Part shown: positions 29,901 through 38,512 of the stretch, in pieces
Layout of the letters: each line of letters opens with the position of its first letter
Position numbering within the stretch: the stretch's first letter is position 1
DNA from: a bacterium
GTDB lineage: Bacteria > Zixibacteria > MSB-5A5 > WJJR01
Reading direction: 5' to 3'
Assembly: GCA_021813505.1 (NCBI GenBank)
Contig: JAKAKI010000058.1
Span: 1 to 57,343 of the forward strand
DNA: 57,343 nucleotides
Notes under the pieces: model-generated
The model's database searches: none
The model's input: the letters and a program-made list of their open reading frames with translations, nothing else
Told to the model about the DNA's origin: nothing
Program-made: the position numbers and the translations under genes

Positions 29901-30537
29901 TGTCCTCGTGGTCTGTCTCGATTCCCGTGTCGATAATCCCGACCGGCACCTTGGCCTTCGGACCGGCGTAGTCATAGGAAGCACGGAATCGGACATCGGC
30001 TCCCGGCGTGCCCGCTAGGCTTGCCAGCGTGTCGTTGTGCTCCCCCGCAACACGCAGAACCGACCAATACGACTGGCCCGTGTTTTCGAGATCCCACTGG
30101 CGTGAATACAGGGCGTCGCTGGGTGGCGCATGCAATTCGAACAGCCGGTCTACCTCAGCCCACTCGACCCAGGGGAGCGGCTGCAAGCGTTTCACGAACT
30201 CCTCTGCCGATACACCGGCATCGGGTTGGAGAAGATACGTACGGTGGGCCGGGTTCTCGCTCTCAGTGATGGCGGCGGCTGTTGGCCACAGCGCCCTTGT
30301 GCTGCTGGCTCCGGCTGCGGCGGCCCACTGGTTGACCCGTCCGGCGGATTTGTCTGTCCCGAAGTCGCTGGGGACAAGATACCCCTGCTGCACTTTGACG
30401 ATAACACAGCCTGAGTATGCCGGACTTGCTGCCCTGTACACCGGCGGCCGGCTGGCCAGGGCATTGGATGAAAGACCAGCACTCACCAGAATGGTGACCG
30501 CGATAAGAAGCGCACGTCCGACTATTCGCATTCGCAT
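26962..30537 (-). CDS. Secreted subtilisin-like protease with FG-GAP propeller and dockerin-like end
   Basis: A 1191-aa S8 protease. After a signal peptide (ALLIAVTILVSAGLSSNALA) and a propeptide-like part, the catalytic domain has D203 (IIDTGIETDHED), H268 (GHGTHVAG), oxyanion N357 and S436 (GTSMAAPHVTG), so it should be active. The second half carries about eight calcium-type repeats of the form D-x-D-x-D-G (ADIDGNGTDEI, ADLDSDGKDEI, GDFDNDGTREI, ADIDNDQQPEI and others), an FG-GAP/VCBS seven- or eight-bladed propeller. It ends with one dockerin-like loop (ADMNCDSRTDLIDVV) and GGAAPCEP. It is the last of three subtilases in a row. The start at ATG 30537 puts the signal peptide at the N-terminus; an ATG two codons on is equally possible. 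Confidence 0.9.
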   Translation of the reverse strand: MRMRIVGRALLIAVTILVSAGLSSNALASRPPVYRAASPAYSGCVIVKVQQGYLVPSDFGTDKSAGRVNQWAAAAGASSTRALWPTAAAITESENPAHRTYLLQPDAGVSAEEFVKRLQPLPWVEWAEVDRLFELHAPPSDALYSRQWDLENTGQSYWSVLRVAGEHNDTLASLAGTPGADVRFRASYDYAGPKAKVPVGIIDTGIETDHEDIAGRLCINPDEIPGNGTDDDHNGFVDDVYGWDFSGDVSASPTTIIGDNDVSDQIGHGTHVAGTVAAEVNNGIGIAGMADSARVFAIKVFPNAYFSVTAQAVYYAVLRGARVVNMSWGGAYPSRALEDALKYASNHGVVLVASMGNSGDSTVFYPSAYTVTIGVGASTADDRLAAFSTFNDSIDVTAPGQDILSLRAVGTDLYASGAEPGVHIINDKYYIASGTSMAAPHVTGAAAALLSIAPGLSTARVRQILTSTADDILDPYGTGAHLPGFDRYTGWGRVNLARAVAALPKAFVEITSPQTNEWLTGPVPITGYASGSAFTTYSVKIAPGHSPASASWSTIATSSTPVSGGALATWNTSGLNGPYMVRLDAGPDAVFDVPVNLAQAPIAKLTSPTSGQRVHLLAMVKGTAIAPDFVGYRLEAVGPAPAMTVHPIGQFTQPVWDDTLGIWEVDLLPSGNYWLRLTLETASGVTRDSVAVTVESVFHSGWPVKLPASIGFATTTADIDGNGTDEIICPTTRGLWVLTANGTSYPGWPRDTLARFQTPPAVADLDSDGKDEIIVASPDSMYVYAFIGEQYAGWPRPFSGRDHVFGVTVPAIGDLDAEGPLEIVAIDSAGIINAWHEDGTPYRPLSTPNFGFVPCATTFNYSIPRESICDLDGDGRPELVVAADGIFIFDGRTGLPYHGNASVEVRSHHSTHGLAIGDFDNDGTREIAYIYTDAVAGNFNLNIIEPNGSSLVGWPHTIPQTMDKYVLYSLAAGDIDGDRVPELFLAPYSLGDGLLYAYHANGAPLLSDSTNGLFTPLPGSASAVILADIDNDQQPEIMLRIGELLFGPDQIWALNPDGAFVPGYPLTFGVGSSSIMSAPIVGDVDGDRLADMITVQSTGTSVAMWDLGTPFTRKARPWPRFQADNWNSGVILSPTYDVIYLVRLIDMLFRNGPAFPPFEPADMNCDSRTDLIDVVILINYIFRGGAAPCEP

Positions 30538-30593
30538 GAGTGTCGTGCGCCGGCCAACGCTGGCTGGCGCCGCTTTCCGCGGGGAATGTGCCC

Positions 30594-30615
30594 GGACATG
30601 AGACGCCTCATGTCC
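30594..30615. repeat. Perfect 9-bp hairpin between two subtilase genes
   Basis: GGACATGAG-ACGC-CTCATGTCC lies in the 89-bp gap between the second and third protease. No T-run follows, so it may be an RNA-stability or partial-termination element rather than a full terminator. Confidence 0.55.
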
Positions 30616-30626
30616 ATCGGTGTGCT

Positions 30627-32615
30627 CTAACCTGCACATGGGTTGCAGGGACCCTGACCCCCTGCGAACACGAAATCGATCAGCGCAATGATGTCAAACA
30701 CATCGTACACATGGTCGCAATTGAAATCCCCGCGATGCAAGTGTGGCGGACAATCGGCGTCGATCGGAGGAGGTTCCGCTCCGGCGAAGACGCCATCGAT
30801 CGCGGCGATGACATCGAAAACATCGAACAGATTGTCGCCCGTGATGTCGCCATGTTTGCTGCAGATGCAGGCATCGTTGACCGTGATTGAAACCTGGCCG
30901 GTATCGGCCAGCACACCATCGCCGGCGATGAACGATACCTGGTATGTTCCCTGCTGAGTGATGCCGGGGACGAACACAAGAGTGCCACTCCCATTGCCGG
31001 CATCGGTAAACGATGCATTCGTCAAGGCAACAACTGAGAGAACAGGGATCGTGAAGTTCGAATCGACCGCTTGAACGGCAATCCGAAGAGTGTCCAATTC
31101 TGTAACAGTCTGTGCTCCCGGAAGAATCAGGACCGGTGGCAGAGCGACGGCCACCGCCTGCAACGCCGCGCGGGCATTGATCCGGCCCCATCCATGATAC
31201 ATGTCCCAACCCAGCGTGTCCTCGGCCGGCCTGCCGACGAGATCTTCGGCGGCCTTCTGAATGATGTCCTGGACCTGCGCCGGTGTAAAGGCGGGCCGGA
31301 GCGCTTTCACCAATCCGGCCAATCCAGAGACATGCGGCGTCGCCATCGATGTGCCGCACTTGTAATCGTAGCTGCCGAATTCAAGCGGAACGGTCGACCA
31401 CACCCAGTCGCCGGGGGCAGAGACATCGATGGCCGGCCCGTAATTCGACCCCGAAGTAGGGGAGAAGCAGAAAGGGAGCGCCCGGTAGTCATGCGAGTCG
31501 GTGGCGCCGACCGCGATGACATTGGGGAGGGCCGAGGGGTAATGAGGATCACCGGAGTTATCGTTTCCCATGGCGGCGCACACCGTCACTCCCGCCGTCA
31601 CGGCAAAATTGATCGCTGTGGCTTCCACTCCCGAATTCTGATACGATCCCAGTGACAGGTTGATCACATTCGCGCCATTGTTGGCGGCATAGTAGATACC
31701 ACCAGCCACCGACGAGGCACTTCCGGACCCACTGGCCCCGAGGACCTTGACGGCCATGAGGCGGCATTTCCAATTCATACCGGCCACGCCAATCCCGTTG
31801 TTGGTGAGTGCGCCAACGATTCCCGCCACATGCGAGCCGTGCGAATGATCATCGTCGCTCAGGAAGTTGCCATTGTTGAAATTCCAGCCTTTGATATCCC
31901 CTGCGTATCCGTTGTGATCGGTGTCAAAGTCTCCCTCCGTCTCGTTGACGTTGACCCAGAGCTTGTCCGCCAGGTCGGGATGGTCCCAATCGATGCCGGT
32001 GTCGACAATCGCGATGACGACGTTGGAGTCTCCAGTCGTGAATGCCCACGCGCTTTCCATATCGATGTCGGCACCGGCGAAACCCGGATCGGCGGGTGGC
32101 TGGCTGCCGGTGTTGCGTAACGGATACTGGTGGGTCAGGTAGTACAAGTCGTTGGGCGTTACGTCCGCTTCGCAGATTCGCACAATGGCATCAAACTCAA
32201 TTGAGACGACGTCCGGCAATACCTCGAGACGCTGTTTGAGTGCTTCGGGATCGGTCCCCGCTGGAACGGGAACCGCAACGAAGTCCTCGAGATGACTGGC
32301 TCGGGCCAGAGGCGCCAGCCGGTGCGAGGGAGCGACCGGGGGAAAGACCTGCTTGATGTTGTTAACTCCGGCCTCGGCGAGGACCCGATCGAATCCGATG
32401 CGCCCGGTGTTGCCCATTGTGATCCGGCGCGCATCGCCGGAAATCGGCGCCAGCTTCACGATGATTCGCGAGCGATCGATATCATCGCGTGGGGCGGCAG
32501 CCGCGGAGACCGGTATCAATTGCCCCGCAACGGCCGCGAGGCTGATGACGACAGCCGCCGCAACGCCTCGAGACGTGTGAGTTGATCTGCGCCAGCGATT
32601 GACGTGTTTTGGCAT
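30627..32615 (-). CDS. Secreted subtilisin-like serine protease with paired dockerin-like loops
   Basis: A 662-aa S8 protease: signal peptide (AAAVVISLAAVAGQLIPVSAA), inhibitor-like propeptide, then D205 (VDTGIDWDHPDL), H259 (HSHGSHVAG), N351 (AAMGNDN) and S423 (GTSMATPHVSG). A putative Ig-like domain (about 460-570, LPPVLILPGAQTV onward) follows, and the C-terminus has two dockerin-like loops, GDITGDNLFDVFDVIAAID and GDFNCDHVYDVFDIIALID, ending GGQGPCNPCAG. Cys pairs (CICS, DCPP, NCD, PCNPC) are shared with the next protease and suggest disulfides. Start chosen at ATG 32615, which avoids overlap with the upstream stop; ATG 32639 is an alternative. Ribosome site is weak, so translation may be coupled. 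Confidence 0.88.
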   Translation of the reverse strand: MPKHVNRWRRSTHTSRGVAAAVVISLAAVAGQLIPVSAAAAPRDDIDRSRIIVKLAPISGDARRITMGNTGRIGFDRVLAEAGVNNIKQVFPPVAPSHRLAPLARASHLEDFVAVPVPAGTDPEALKQRLEVLPDVVSIEFDAIVRICEADVTPNDLYYLTHQYPLRNTGSQPPADPGFAGADIDMESAWAFTTGDSNVVIAIVDTGIDWDHPDLADKLWVNVNETEGDFDTDHNGYAGDIKGWNFNNGNFLSDDDHSHGSHVAGIVGALTNNGIGVAGMNWKCRLMAVKVLGASGSGSASSVAGGIYYAANNGANVINLSLGSYQNSGVEATAINFAVTAGVTVCAAMGNDNSGDPHYPSALPNVIAVGATDSHDYRALPFCFSPTSGSNYGPAIDVSAPGDWVWSTVPLEFGSYDYKCGTSMATPHVSGLAGLVKALRPAFTPAQVQDIIQKAAEDLVGRPAEDTLGWDMYHGWGRINARAALQAVAVALPPVLILPGAQTVTELDTLRIAVQAVDSNFTIPVLSVVALTNASFTDAGNGSGTLVFVPGITQQGTYQVSFIAGDGVLADTGQVSITVNDACICSKHGDITGDNLFDVFDVIAAIDGVFAGAEPPPIDADCPPHLHRGDFNCDHVYDVFDIIALIDFVFAGGQGPCNPCAG

Positions 32616-32683
32616 CGGCTGGGTGCCTTGCCGTCCCATCTCAAATGATGCCAAGAATGCCTTCCAATTGTTGGTCTGCCTCG

Positions 32684-34843
32684 TTAGCAAGGATTGCATG
32701 GCGCAGGTCCTCCGGAGAAAACAGACGTAATCGCGTAGATGACATCAAACACATCGATACTGGCGTCGCAATTGAGATCCGCCCGAGTTGCGACAGGGCA
32801 GGCCGGATCAGTCGGCGCCGGTGGAGCGCCGGCGAAGGCGATGTCGATGAGGGCAATGATGTCGAAGACATCGGTCATGGCATCATTGTTAATGTCGCCC
32901 TGATGGCTGCAGTCGCAGGGATTGACCGAGATGGAACCAGCCGAGAAGAAGTTCGGATACCCGTCCTGAAAGTAGGAGGCGAGCCGTAACCGGGTGCTGG
33001 ACCCCAGCCACGCCGTGTCGACAACAACCGTTCCCCCCGGAATCGAATTGAATCCGGCTGTCACCCACAGATAGGCGACAATGCCGGAGCCACCGGACAG
33101 TGACGGCCCATTGCCGCTGACATTGCCGCGCAATACGTACCCCATCTCTCCGAAGAACTTGTTATCGAAGATCAACTGCACAGATTCGAATGCGGCAGTT
33201 CGGGGGCCCCGGGTCAGCGAGTCAATCGTCATTGGCGTCGAACCCGTCAATACGAACGGCAGGTAGATATCCTGCAGCGGATGGGAGTTCGACAAATACA
33301 CCGGCAGGGCGGCCTGTGACCCTTTGTCGAGGCTGATATGGCCATACGACACCGAGTCCACTGGCGTAAAGAGCGTCCCCAGCGCCGCCTGTAAATTGGG
33401 GCGCGGGCCGATGTGATAGATTTGGTTTGGCAACGGCTGCGGGGAACCGGTAGCCACAAGAAGATCTCGAGCGGAATCGGCATCGATGATCTGGCCGAGC
33501 ATGTTCTTAAAGACACCCGAGACGCACGCGACCGAACCGGTCACGATCGGCGATGCAGACGACGTGCCACTGAATCCACTGGTGTACAGGAAGTCCTTTC
33601 CTCCGGCGCTGTGAAGATCACCGTACCCTGTCGTGTAAACCTGGATTCCGTATCCCTGCAAGTCAACCCGGGACCCATAATTGGAAAATCCCAACTTGTA
33701 ACGATCCGGGTTGCTGGGCCCGGGTGGGAATCCCGCTCCACAAACGATGGCGTGGGAATTCCGGAAGGAGCGTTGAAAGAGCTGCCCGTAGATCAATGTA
33801 TCATCGAAATTCTCGGATCCATTCCCCGCGGCTTCACAGACAATGACGCCTTGGGCGTAGGCATTGACGATGGCGGCGAATTCCGCCGGGAAGTACTCCA
33901 TCGCGACATAACCCCTCTGGTCATCGCGCACGGCATAGTTGAAATGCGGGCCAGGACTGTGCAGTTCGATGAGAATCAGATCACCTGGCTGCGATATCGC
34001 CGTTGCCGAATAGATCGCGCCGGCGACAGATTGAGTCATGACGGAGGAGACGCCGATATCTGCCCCGTGGGCGATGCCCGTCATCCCAATCCCATTCCGA
34101 TCCGCCACCATCTCCCCGAGGACGGCGGTCCCATGATCATTGTCAGTGCTGTTGCCATTGATGATGATGGCGCTGGCACCTTTGGAAAGATCCTCGTGAG
34201 TCAGTTGCCAGCCGTATTCGATATCCGTGATTCGGATTCCGGTACCGGTACCGCCGGGCAATGTCCAAGCCGCGCGGGCATGAACACCGTCCGTCGGCGG
34301 ATTGAGGTAGAGTTGGCCGCTCTCGTAATTGGGCGTCGTCATGGCACCCTGAAACGAAGCGACCTCCGGGCGTGGCTGGAAGTAGGCGATTTCGACTTCC
34401 TCAAGTGCGTTGAGCTGGCGCACAACCTCGGCGGCGGTCGATGGGTCGTTAATCAGTGTGTTGAAGTAGAGCGACAAATCGGGCAGGTTGGCCTTGATCC
34501 GATCCTGGGCCGCCAGTCGGCGGTTCTGGATACTCGCCGGATCATCGACGATCATCGGCTCCAGTCCGGGAAGACGATTGCGGGCAATCACACTAACTGC
34601 GGCGCTCGCGCCGATTCCGGCAAGGCGTGTTGTCCCGCTGGATACAGTGGTTCCTTCGCGGAATTTCACGACGATGTGCCCCGGTCCGGCCGCCGAACTG
34701 ATATTGACCTGGGTCGGTTTCACCATGGGACGCAGAGGCCGATATCCGGGAACAGAGCCCGACGCATCCCGGGCGGCACCGTTTGCAGTGCCAGCCAAAA
34801 CGATGACAGCAAAAAAAGCCAGAGCACCCGGCTTACATCTCAT
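32684..34843 (-). CDS. Secreted subtilisin-like serine protease, first of the cluster
   Basis: A 719-aa S8 protease divergent from the other two. Signal peptide ALAFFAVIVLAGTANGA. The triad reads D207 (RITDIEYGW, where the usual DTG is DIE), H237 (NDHGTAVLGE), N341 (CEAAGNGS) and S428 (SGTSSASPIVTG), so the catalytic residues remain. Two dockerin-like loops (GDINNDAMTDVFDIIALID and ADLNCDASIDVFDVIYAI) and GGPAPCNPC end the protein. AGGAGTG lies 8 nt before ATG 34843. It is served by a strong promoter at 34968-34995 and a terminator-like leader hairpin. The three proteases are spaced 68 and 89 bp apart and probably form one operon. Confidence 0.88.
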   Translation of the reverse strand: MRCKPGALAFFAVIVLAGTANGAARDASGSVPGYRPLRPMVKPTQVNISSAAGPGHIVVKFREGTTVSSGTTRLAGIGASAAVSVIARNRLPGLEPMIVDDPASIQNRRLAAQDRIKANLPDLSLYFNTLINDPSTAAEVVRQLNALEEVEIAYFQPRPEVASFQGAMTTPNYESGQLYLNPPTDGVHARAAWTLPGGTGTGIRITDIEYGWQLTHEDLSKGASAIIINGNSTDNDHGTAVLGEMVADRNGIGMTGIAHGADIGVSSVMTQSVAGAIYSATAISQPGDLILIELHSPGPHFNYAVRDDQRGYVAMEYFPAEFAAIVNAYAQGVIVCEAAGNGSENFDDTLIYGQLFQRSFRNSHAIVCGAGFPPGPSNPDRYKLGFSNYGSRVDLQGYGIQVYTTGYGDLHSAGGKDFLYTSGFSGTSSASPIVTGSVACVSGVFKNMLGQIIDADSARDLLVATGSPQPLPNQIYHIGPRPNLQAALGTLFTPVDSVSYGHISLDKGSQAALPVYLSNSHPLQDIYLPFVLTGSTPMTIDSLTRGPRTAAFESVQLIFDNKFFGEMGYVLRGNVSGNGPSLSGGSGIVAYLWVTAGFNSIPGGTVVVDTAWLGSSTRLRLASYFQDGYPNFFSAGSISVNPCDCSHQGDINNDAMTDVFDIIALIDIAFAGAPPAPTDPACPVATRADLNCDASIDVFDVIYAITSVFSGGPAPCNPC

Positions 34844-34928
34844 GTTGTTCACTCCTGATTCAGATTCGGATGGCGCGACGGGAGTGTGAGGAACACCGAT
34901 GCGTCGGTCCAAATCGTGACCTGAACGT

Positions 34929-34955
34929 AAAAAAGGCGTCGCCATCTTGGCGACG
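34929..34955 (-). terminator. Intrinsic-terminator-like hairpin in the leader of the protease cluster
   Basis: On the minus strand CGTCGCCA-AGA-TGGCGACG (34937-34955) is followed by CCTTTTTT (T-run 34929-34934). It starts only about 6 nt after the predicted transcription start and 86 nt before the first protease. In this place it would act as an attenuator, or as the end of a very short RNA. Confidence 0.65.
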
Positions 34956-34967
34956 TACACTGGACTC

Positions 34968-34995
34968 AATATACCTGCGCTTCAGTCCTTGTCAA
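34968..34995 (-). promoter_or_regulatory. Strong promoter of the secreted-protease cluster
   Basis: On the minus strand consensus TTGACA (34990-34995) is 16 bp from TATATT (34968-34973, followed by G). The transcript would start near 34961, giving a leader of about 118 nt. Confidence 0.65.
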
Positions 34996-35190
34996 GCAGT
35001 GAACTTCAAGGTGTCCAACGAATTGGCGCAACTTCTTTGTGTTCGGAATGTCAAGGTCACGATCGTGTTTAGGCGCCGCGCTCCTGCCCGTGTCAACGAT
35101 AGTGGCTGAGTTGACAGCCTTGCTGGACCTGAGACGATTTGGGTTCTATGTTCCTCACTTGCCCCCGGGGTCGCGGGGGAAGGAGGTTCG

Positions 35191-36333
35191 ATGCGGGTGC
35201 TCATTCTTGGCGCCGGGCTCATGGCACGCGGCGCGGCGTACGATTTTCTCAGGAATCCCAAGGTTTCATCGCTGGTTGTGGCCGATCAGTCGCAGGCGGC
35301 TCTCGATTCGTTTCATCAGAGATTTCCGGATCCACGAGTTCGAATTGCAAAGTGTGACGCACGTAATGCCGGGATGATCGAATCGCTCATGAGGGATGCG
35401 GATGGGGCACTGTGCGCCGTGCATTACGGTTTCAACGTGGTATTCACTGAGACGGCAATTGCCACCAGGACGAATATGGTCGATCTGGGGGGCAATAACG
35501 ACGTGGTCGCGGCACAGCGCGCGCTGTCGGATCGGGCCCAGAAGGCCGATGTGTCGATCATTCCGGATTGCGGCCTGGCACCGGGAATGGTTTCGATCCT
35601 GACCGCGTGGGGGTTGCAACGGTTCGCCTGGGTGGATACTGTGCGAATCCGCGTCGGCGGCTTGCCGTTGAACCCGGTCGCCCCATTCCAATACGAGCGG
35701 CTGTTTTCCGTCGAGGGGTTGATTAATGAGTATGTCGAGCCGCCGGTGTTGCTGCGCAATGGTGACATTGTCACCGGTCCGCCACTGGGAGACGTCGAGT
35801 CCATCGAGTTCAAATCTCCAGTCGGCATGCTGGAGGCCTTCAACACCTCGGGTGGAACTTCCACTCTTCCTGAAACCTACCGTTCCCGGTTGCGCAATCT
35901 CGACTACAAGACGCTGCGATACCCAGGTCACGTGGGCGCGATGCAATGGCTGTTCAATCTTGGACTATTCTCGTCCGAAGCGATTGAGATGAATGGCCAG
36001 AAGTTGGTGCCCCGGCATTTGACGGCAAACAGGATTGCGGCCACCGTGCCGCTGTGCGAACGCGACCGCACTGTTGTTCGCGTGGAGTTTGCCGGTACAG
36101 AGTCCGGCAAGGTCCGGGCACACCGGCTGGAAATCATCGACGAATACGACGCGGCCTCAGGACTGACCTCAATGATGCGGATGACTGCGTTCCCGGCCGC
36201 CATCATCGCCCAGATGCAGTGTGACGGACGGATTCAGACGAAGGGTGTGATTCCGCAGGAGCTCGCCGTTGAGCCAGGGGAGTTCATTCGGGAATTCCAG
36301 GCGCGCGGAGTCAGAATCGAGGGTCTGCAGTAG
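35191..36333 (+). CDS. Saccharopine dehydrogenase-family NAD(P)-dependent oxidoreductase
   Basis: A 380-aa protein with an N-terminal Rossmann fold (LILGAGLMARGAAYDF, GxGxxA type) and the fold's second motif TNMVDLGGNNDVV, then IPDCGLAPGMVSIL, as in saccharopine dehydrogenases and lysine 6-dehydrogenases. These oxidise or form secondary amines or delta-1-piperideine precursors in lysine metabolism; the length (about 380) favours the lysine-6-dehydrogenase-like group, but this is inferred. The ATG follows a perfect GGAGG (start 35191). TTGACA at 35111-35116 is a possible -35 box with a poor -10. No lysine genes adjoin. Confidence 0.82.
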   Translation: MRVLILGAGLMARGAAYDFLRNPKVSSLVVADQSQAALDSFHQRFPDPRVRIAKCDARNAGMIESLMRDADGALCAVHYGFNVVFTETAIATRTNMVDLGGNNDVVAAQRALSDRAQKADVSIIPDCGLAPGMVSILTAWGLQRFAWVDTVRIRVGGLPLNPVAPFQYERLFSVEGLINEYVEPPVLLRNGDIVTGPPLGDVESIEFKSPVGMLEAFNTSGGTSTLPETYRSRLRNLDYKTLRYPGHVGAMQWLFNLGLFSSEAIEMNGQKLVPRHLTANRIAATVPLCERDRTVVRVEFAGTESGKVRAHRLEIIDEYDAASGLTSMMRMTAFPAAIIAQMQCDGRIQTKGVIPQELAVEPGEFIREFQARGVRIEGLQ

Positions 36334-36392
36334 GGGAGAGTCGGGTCGCAGATTGTGAGGGCTGCTCGGTGCACAAGAGCGATCGTCCCAGG

Positions 36393-38384
36393 TCAATTCC
36401 TATGGCCGCGGCCAGAGCCGCCACCGCTCGAACCCGTGCCCTTTGGTTTGGCGCTGTCGATACCGTCATTGGTGCGGACGGATGAATCACGTAACTGCCG
36501 ATCTTCGCTGAGCCGGAATATCCATTCGGCATTGCTCGCTTCACGGTATGACCGGCGGAGCGTTGCCGAGCCTTCCAACTCGTCCTCGGTTCGGCCCCTT
36601 CCATCCCAACGGAGGTGGCGGTTCACGCGCAGTTCCCCCTGATCGAATGTGCGCTTTTCACCGCATTCCCCCAGCGTCATCGGCTGGAAAACGGCGGCGG
36701 GCCACAACTCCGGAGACCATCCCTCCGGGAATCGAACGGATAATGTGTCGTAGGCATTCATCGCGAATCCGGCCCAGCCCGGATCTGGACGACCCAGGAG
36801 AGTATCTGATACCATCCATCCGGCCAGCCGTGGGCGAACGACCATCCGTTGCGGCTCCACCACCGCCCAGCCCATGATTCGACCGGAGATGTGCATGAAC
36901 ACCTCATCCGGCGATATCGCCCTGATCTGGTCCACCGTGGCTTGAATCGCCGGCGGCGCAACGCCGAGTACAATCGCCGCGGTGGCCGCTTGATCGCCAT
37001 TGCCGTGAATCGGCAACATCCGCGCAAAATGCCCGCGGACCGTGACGATCGCGTCGAACGCGAGATTCCCACGGTCATCAAGTTTTCCGTCGCAACGCAC
37101 GACCTGACGGTTTTCGTCACTGGATCGTACCGGGGTCCAGACTAGTCGTCCGCCAAACTCCCCTACGGCCAGTGCCCATCGCGCCTCACACGCCGGAGGG
37201 AGTGACCCCAACCGGTATCGGTGATCGGAAAGGTCGGCGAAGAGGGTATCGCCGTCGATTACGGTCATGCCGATGACATGGTCGAACCAGTCCTTGGGGA
37301 AGTTCGGATCGATTTGCAGGGCATTGCGGGTGCGAATCAGCGCCGGGAACGCCTCCAGCCCGATCTGGCGCATCATGGATATCCAAAGAAAGACGACGTC
37401 TTTGCAGTCGCCGTAGCGATTATCGAAGACATCGTGCGCGGCATGCGGTTGCCATCCGCCCAAACCCACTTCGATGGCGACATATCGCCAATCATCTGAC
37501 ACCCAGTCTTTGAGCGCGGCAGCTTGAGCTCGTGGGCCGACGATGTCGGCGAGGCGTTTCGACACGGCCTTTCCCTGATCCTTGGACAGTCCGATACGAT
37601 TGGCGGTCAGATTCCAGTACCAACGCCCCAGGCCGTCCCAAGTATCAGTTCTCCCTTTGGTCGATCCGACGCGGAATTCCTGCGGCGCAACATAGACAAG
37701 TGGAGTGACCGAATAGTCGCCGTTGGTGCCTTGTGGGGGCGTCCAATCACGAAGAATCCACTTCGTGACTTCGCGGCGGGGCTGCTTTTCTGTGATGCGT
37801 TGCAATGTCGGCAAGACCTGCTGTTGCCGAATCTCATAACGGGGGGGCACCGCCACCCGATAGGAGGTCAGCCGCCGGGGATAGTGGTCGGCCAGCGACC
37901 AATCCGGCCAGAAGAACGGATTGTCGATTTCAACGCGCCATCTGGCTTCGAACACGTATGGTGGCTGTGGTGCCGACAGGTCCACCGCGCGCACCACATC
38001 CCCGGAGTACAGCCGGAATTCAGAGAAGGGCGCTTCCGATCGGACATCCTTCAGTCCGACTGTGTAGAGCACGTTTCCCAACGTATCTTTGACGCCTCCC
38101 TCGAATGAAATCAGGCGTTGGAAGAATGTATCCCAAATCCTCAAGCTCCCTGCGGCGATTCCACCCGACCGATTGACCCGCACAATCCGGTGCGCCTCGA
38201 CCACGAGACCATGAGTTGGAGACCAATCGACTGACCACTCGTCCAGATCGTAGACGGCGGGATAACTGTCCCAGGGAATTTCGCCTTGGGCAGGGGAACT
38301 CAGCGTCAGGATTGGAAGCACTAAGGCAATGAACCAGAAGAAGTCCGCTGCTGAGCAAGCCCGCCTTGATGGGGAATTCGACAT
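36393..38384 (-). CDS. Secreted DUF3857/transglutaminase-like protein, catalytic triad intact
   Basis: A 663-aa exported protein: signal peptide (FFWFIALVLPILTLSSPAQG), an N-terminal DUF3857 beta domain to about residue 230, and a papain-like transglutaminase core with C327 (NRYGDCKD), H369 (WFDHVIGM) and D384 (LFADLSDH). Many such proteins are periplasmic in Bacteroidota and relatives; their substrates are unknown. The region after 400 is a second beta-rich domain. Start at ATG 38384 places the signal peptide correctly; no ribosome site is evident. It lies 128 bp after a paralogue (38513-40495) and is likely co-transcribed with it. Confidence 0.82.
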   Translation of the reverse strand: MSNSPSRRACSAADFFWFIALVLPILTLSSPAQGEIPWDSYPAVYDLDEWSVDWSPTHGLVVEAHRIVRVNRSGGIAAGSLRIWDTFFQRLISFEGGVKDTLGNVLYTVGLKDVRSEAPFSEFRLYSGDVVRAVDLSAPQPPYVFEARWRVEIDNPFFWPDWSLADHYPRRLTSYRVAVPPRYEIRQQQVLPTLQRITEKQPRREVTKWILRDWTPPQGTNGDYSVTPLVYVAPQEFRVGSTKGRTDTWDGLGRWYWNLTANRIGLSKDQGKAVSKRLADIVGPRAQAAALKDWVSDDWRYVAIEVGLGGWQPHAAHDVFDNRYGDCKDVVFLWISMMRQIGLEAFPALIRTRNALQIDPNFPKDWFDHVIGMTVIDGDTLFADLSDHRYRLGSLPPACEARWALAVGEFGGRLVWTPVRSSDENRQVVRCDGKLDDRGNLAFDAIVTVRGHFARMLPIHGNGDQAATAAIVLGVAPPAIQATVDQIRAISPDEVFMHISGRIMGWAVVEPQRMVVRPRLAGWMVSDTLLGRPDPGWAGFAMNAYDTLSVRFPEGWSPELWPAAVFQPMTLGECGEKRTFDQGELRVNRHLRWDGRGRTEDELEGSATLRRSYREASNAEWIFRLSEDRQLRDSSVRTNDGIDSAKPKGTGSSGGGSGRGHRN

Positions 38385-38512
38385 AGGGTTCAGAGGTCCA
38401 AGGGCAGGTCCCTGTAGACAGAATACACTATCCCGGCGGTTTGCCAAGCGGAAAGCGACAACGAATACACTCCAGAGGTCTTCCGGCGCTCATTTGCCTC
38501 TGGGAAGTGAGG

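Noticed and set aside
33413-34858. Plus-strand open frame of 481 codons opposite the first subtilase
   Set aside because: The minus-strand protein has a signal peptide, catalytic triad and dockerin loops; the opposite frame has none.
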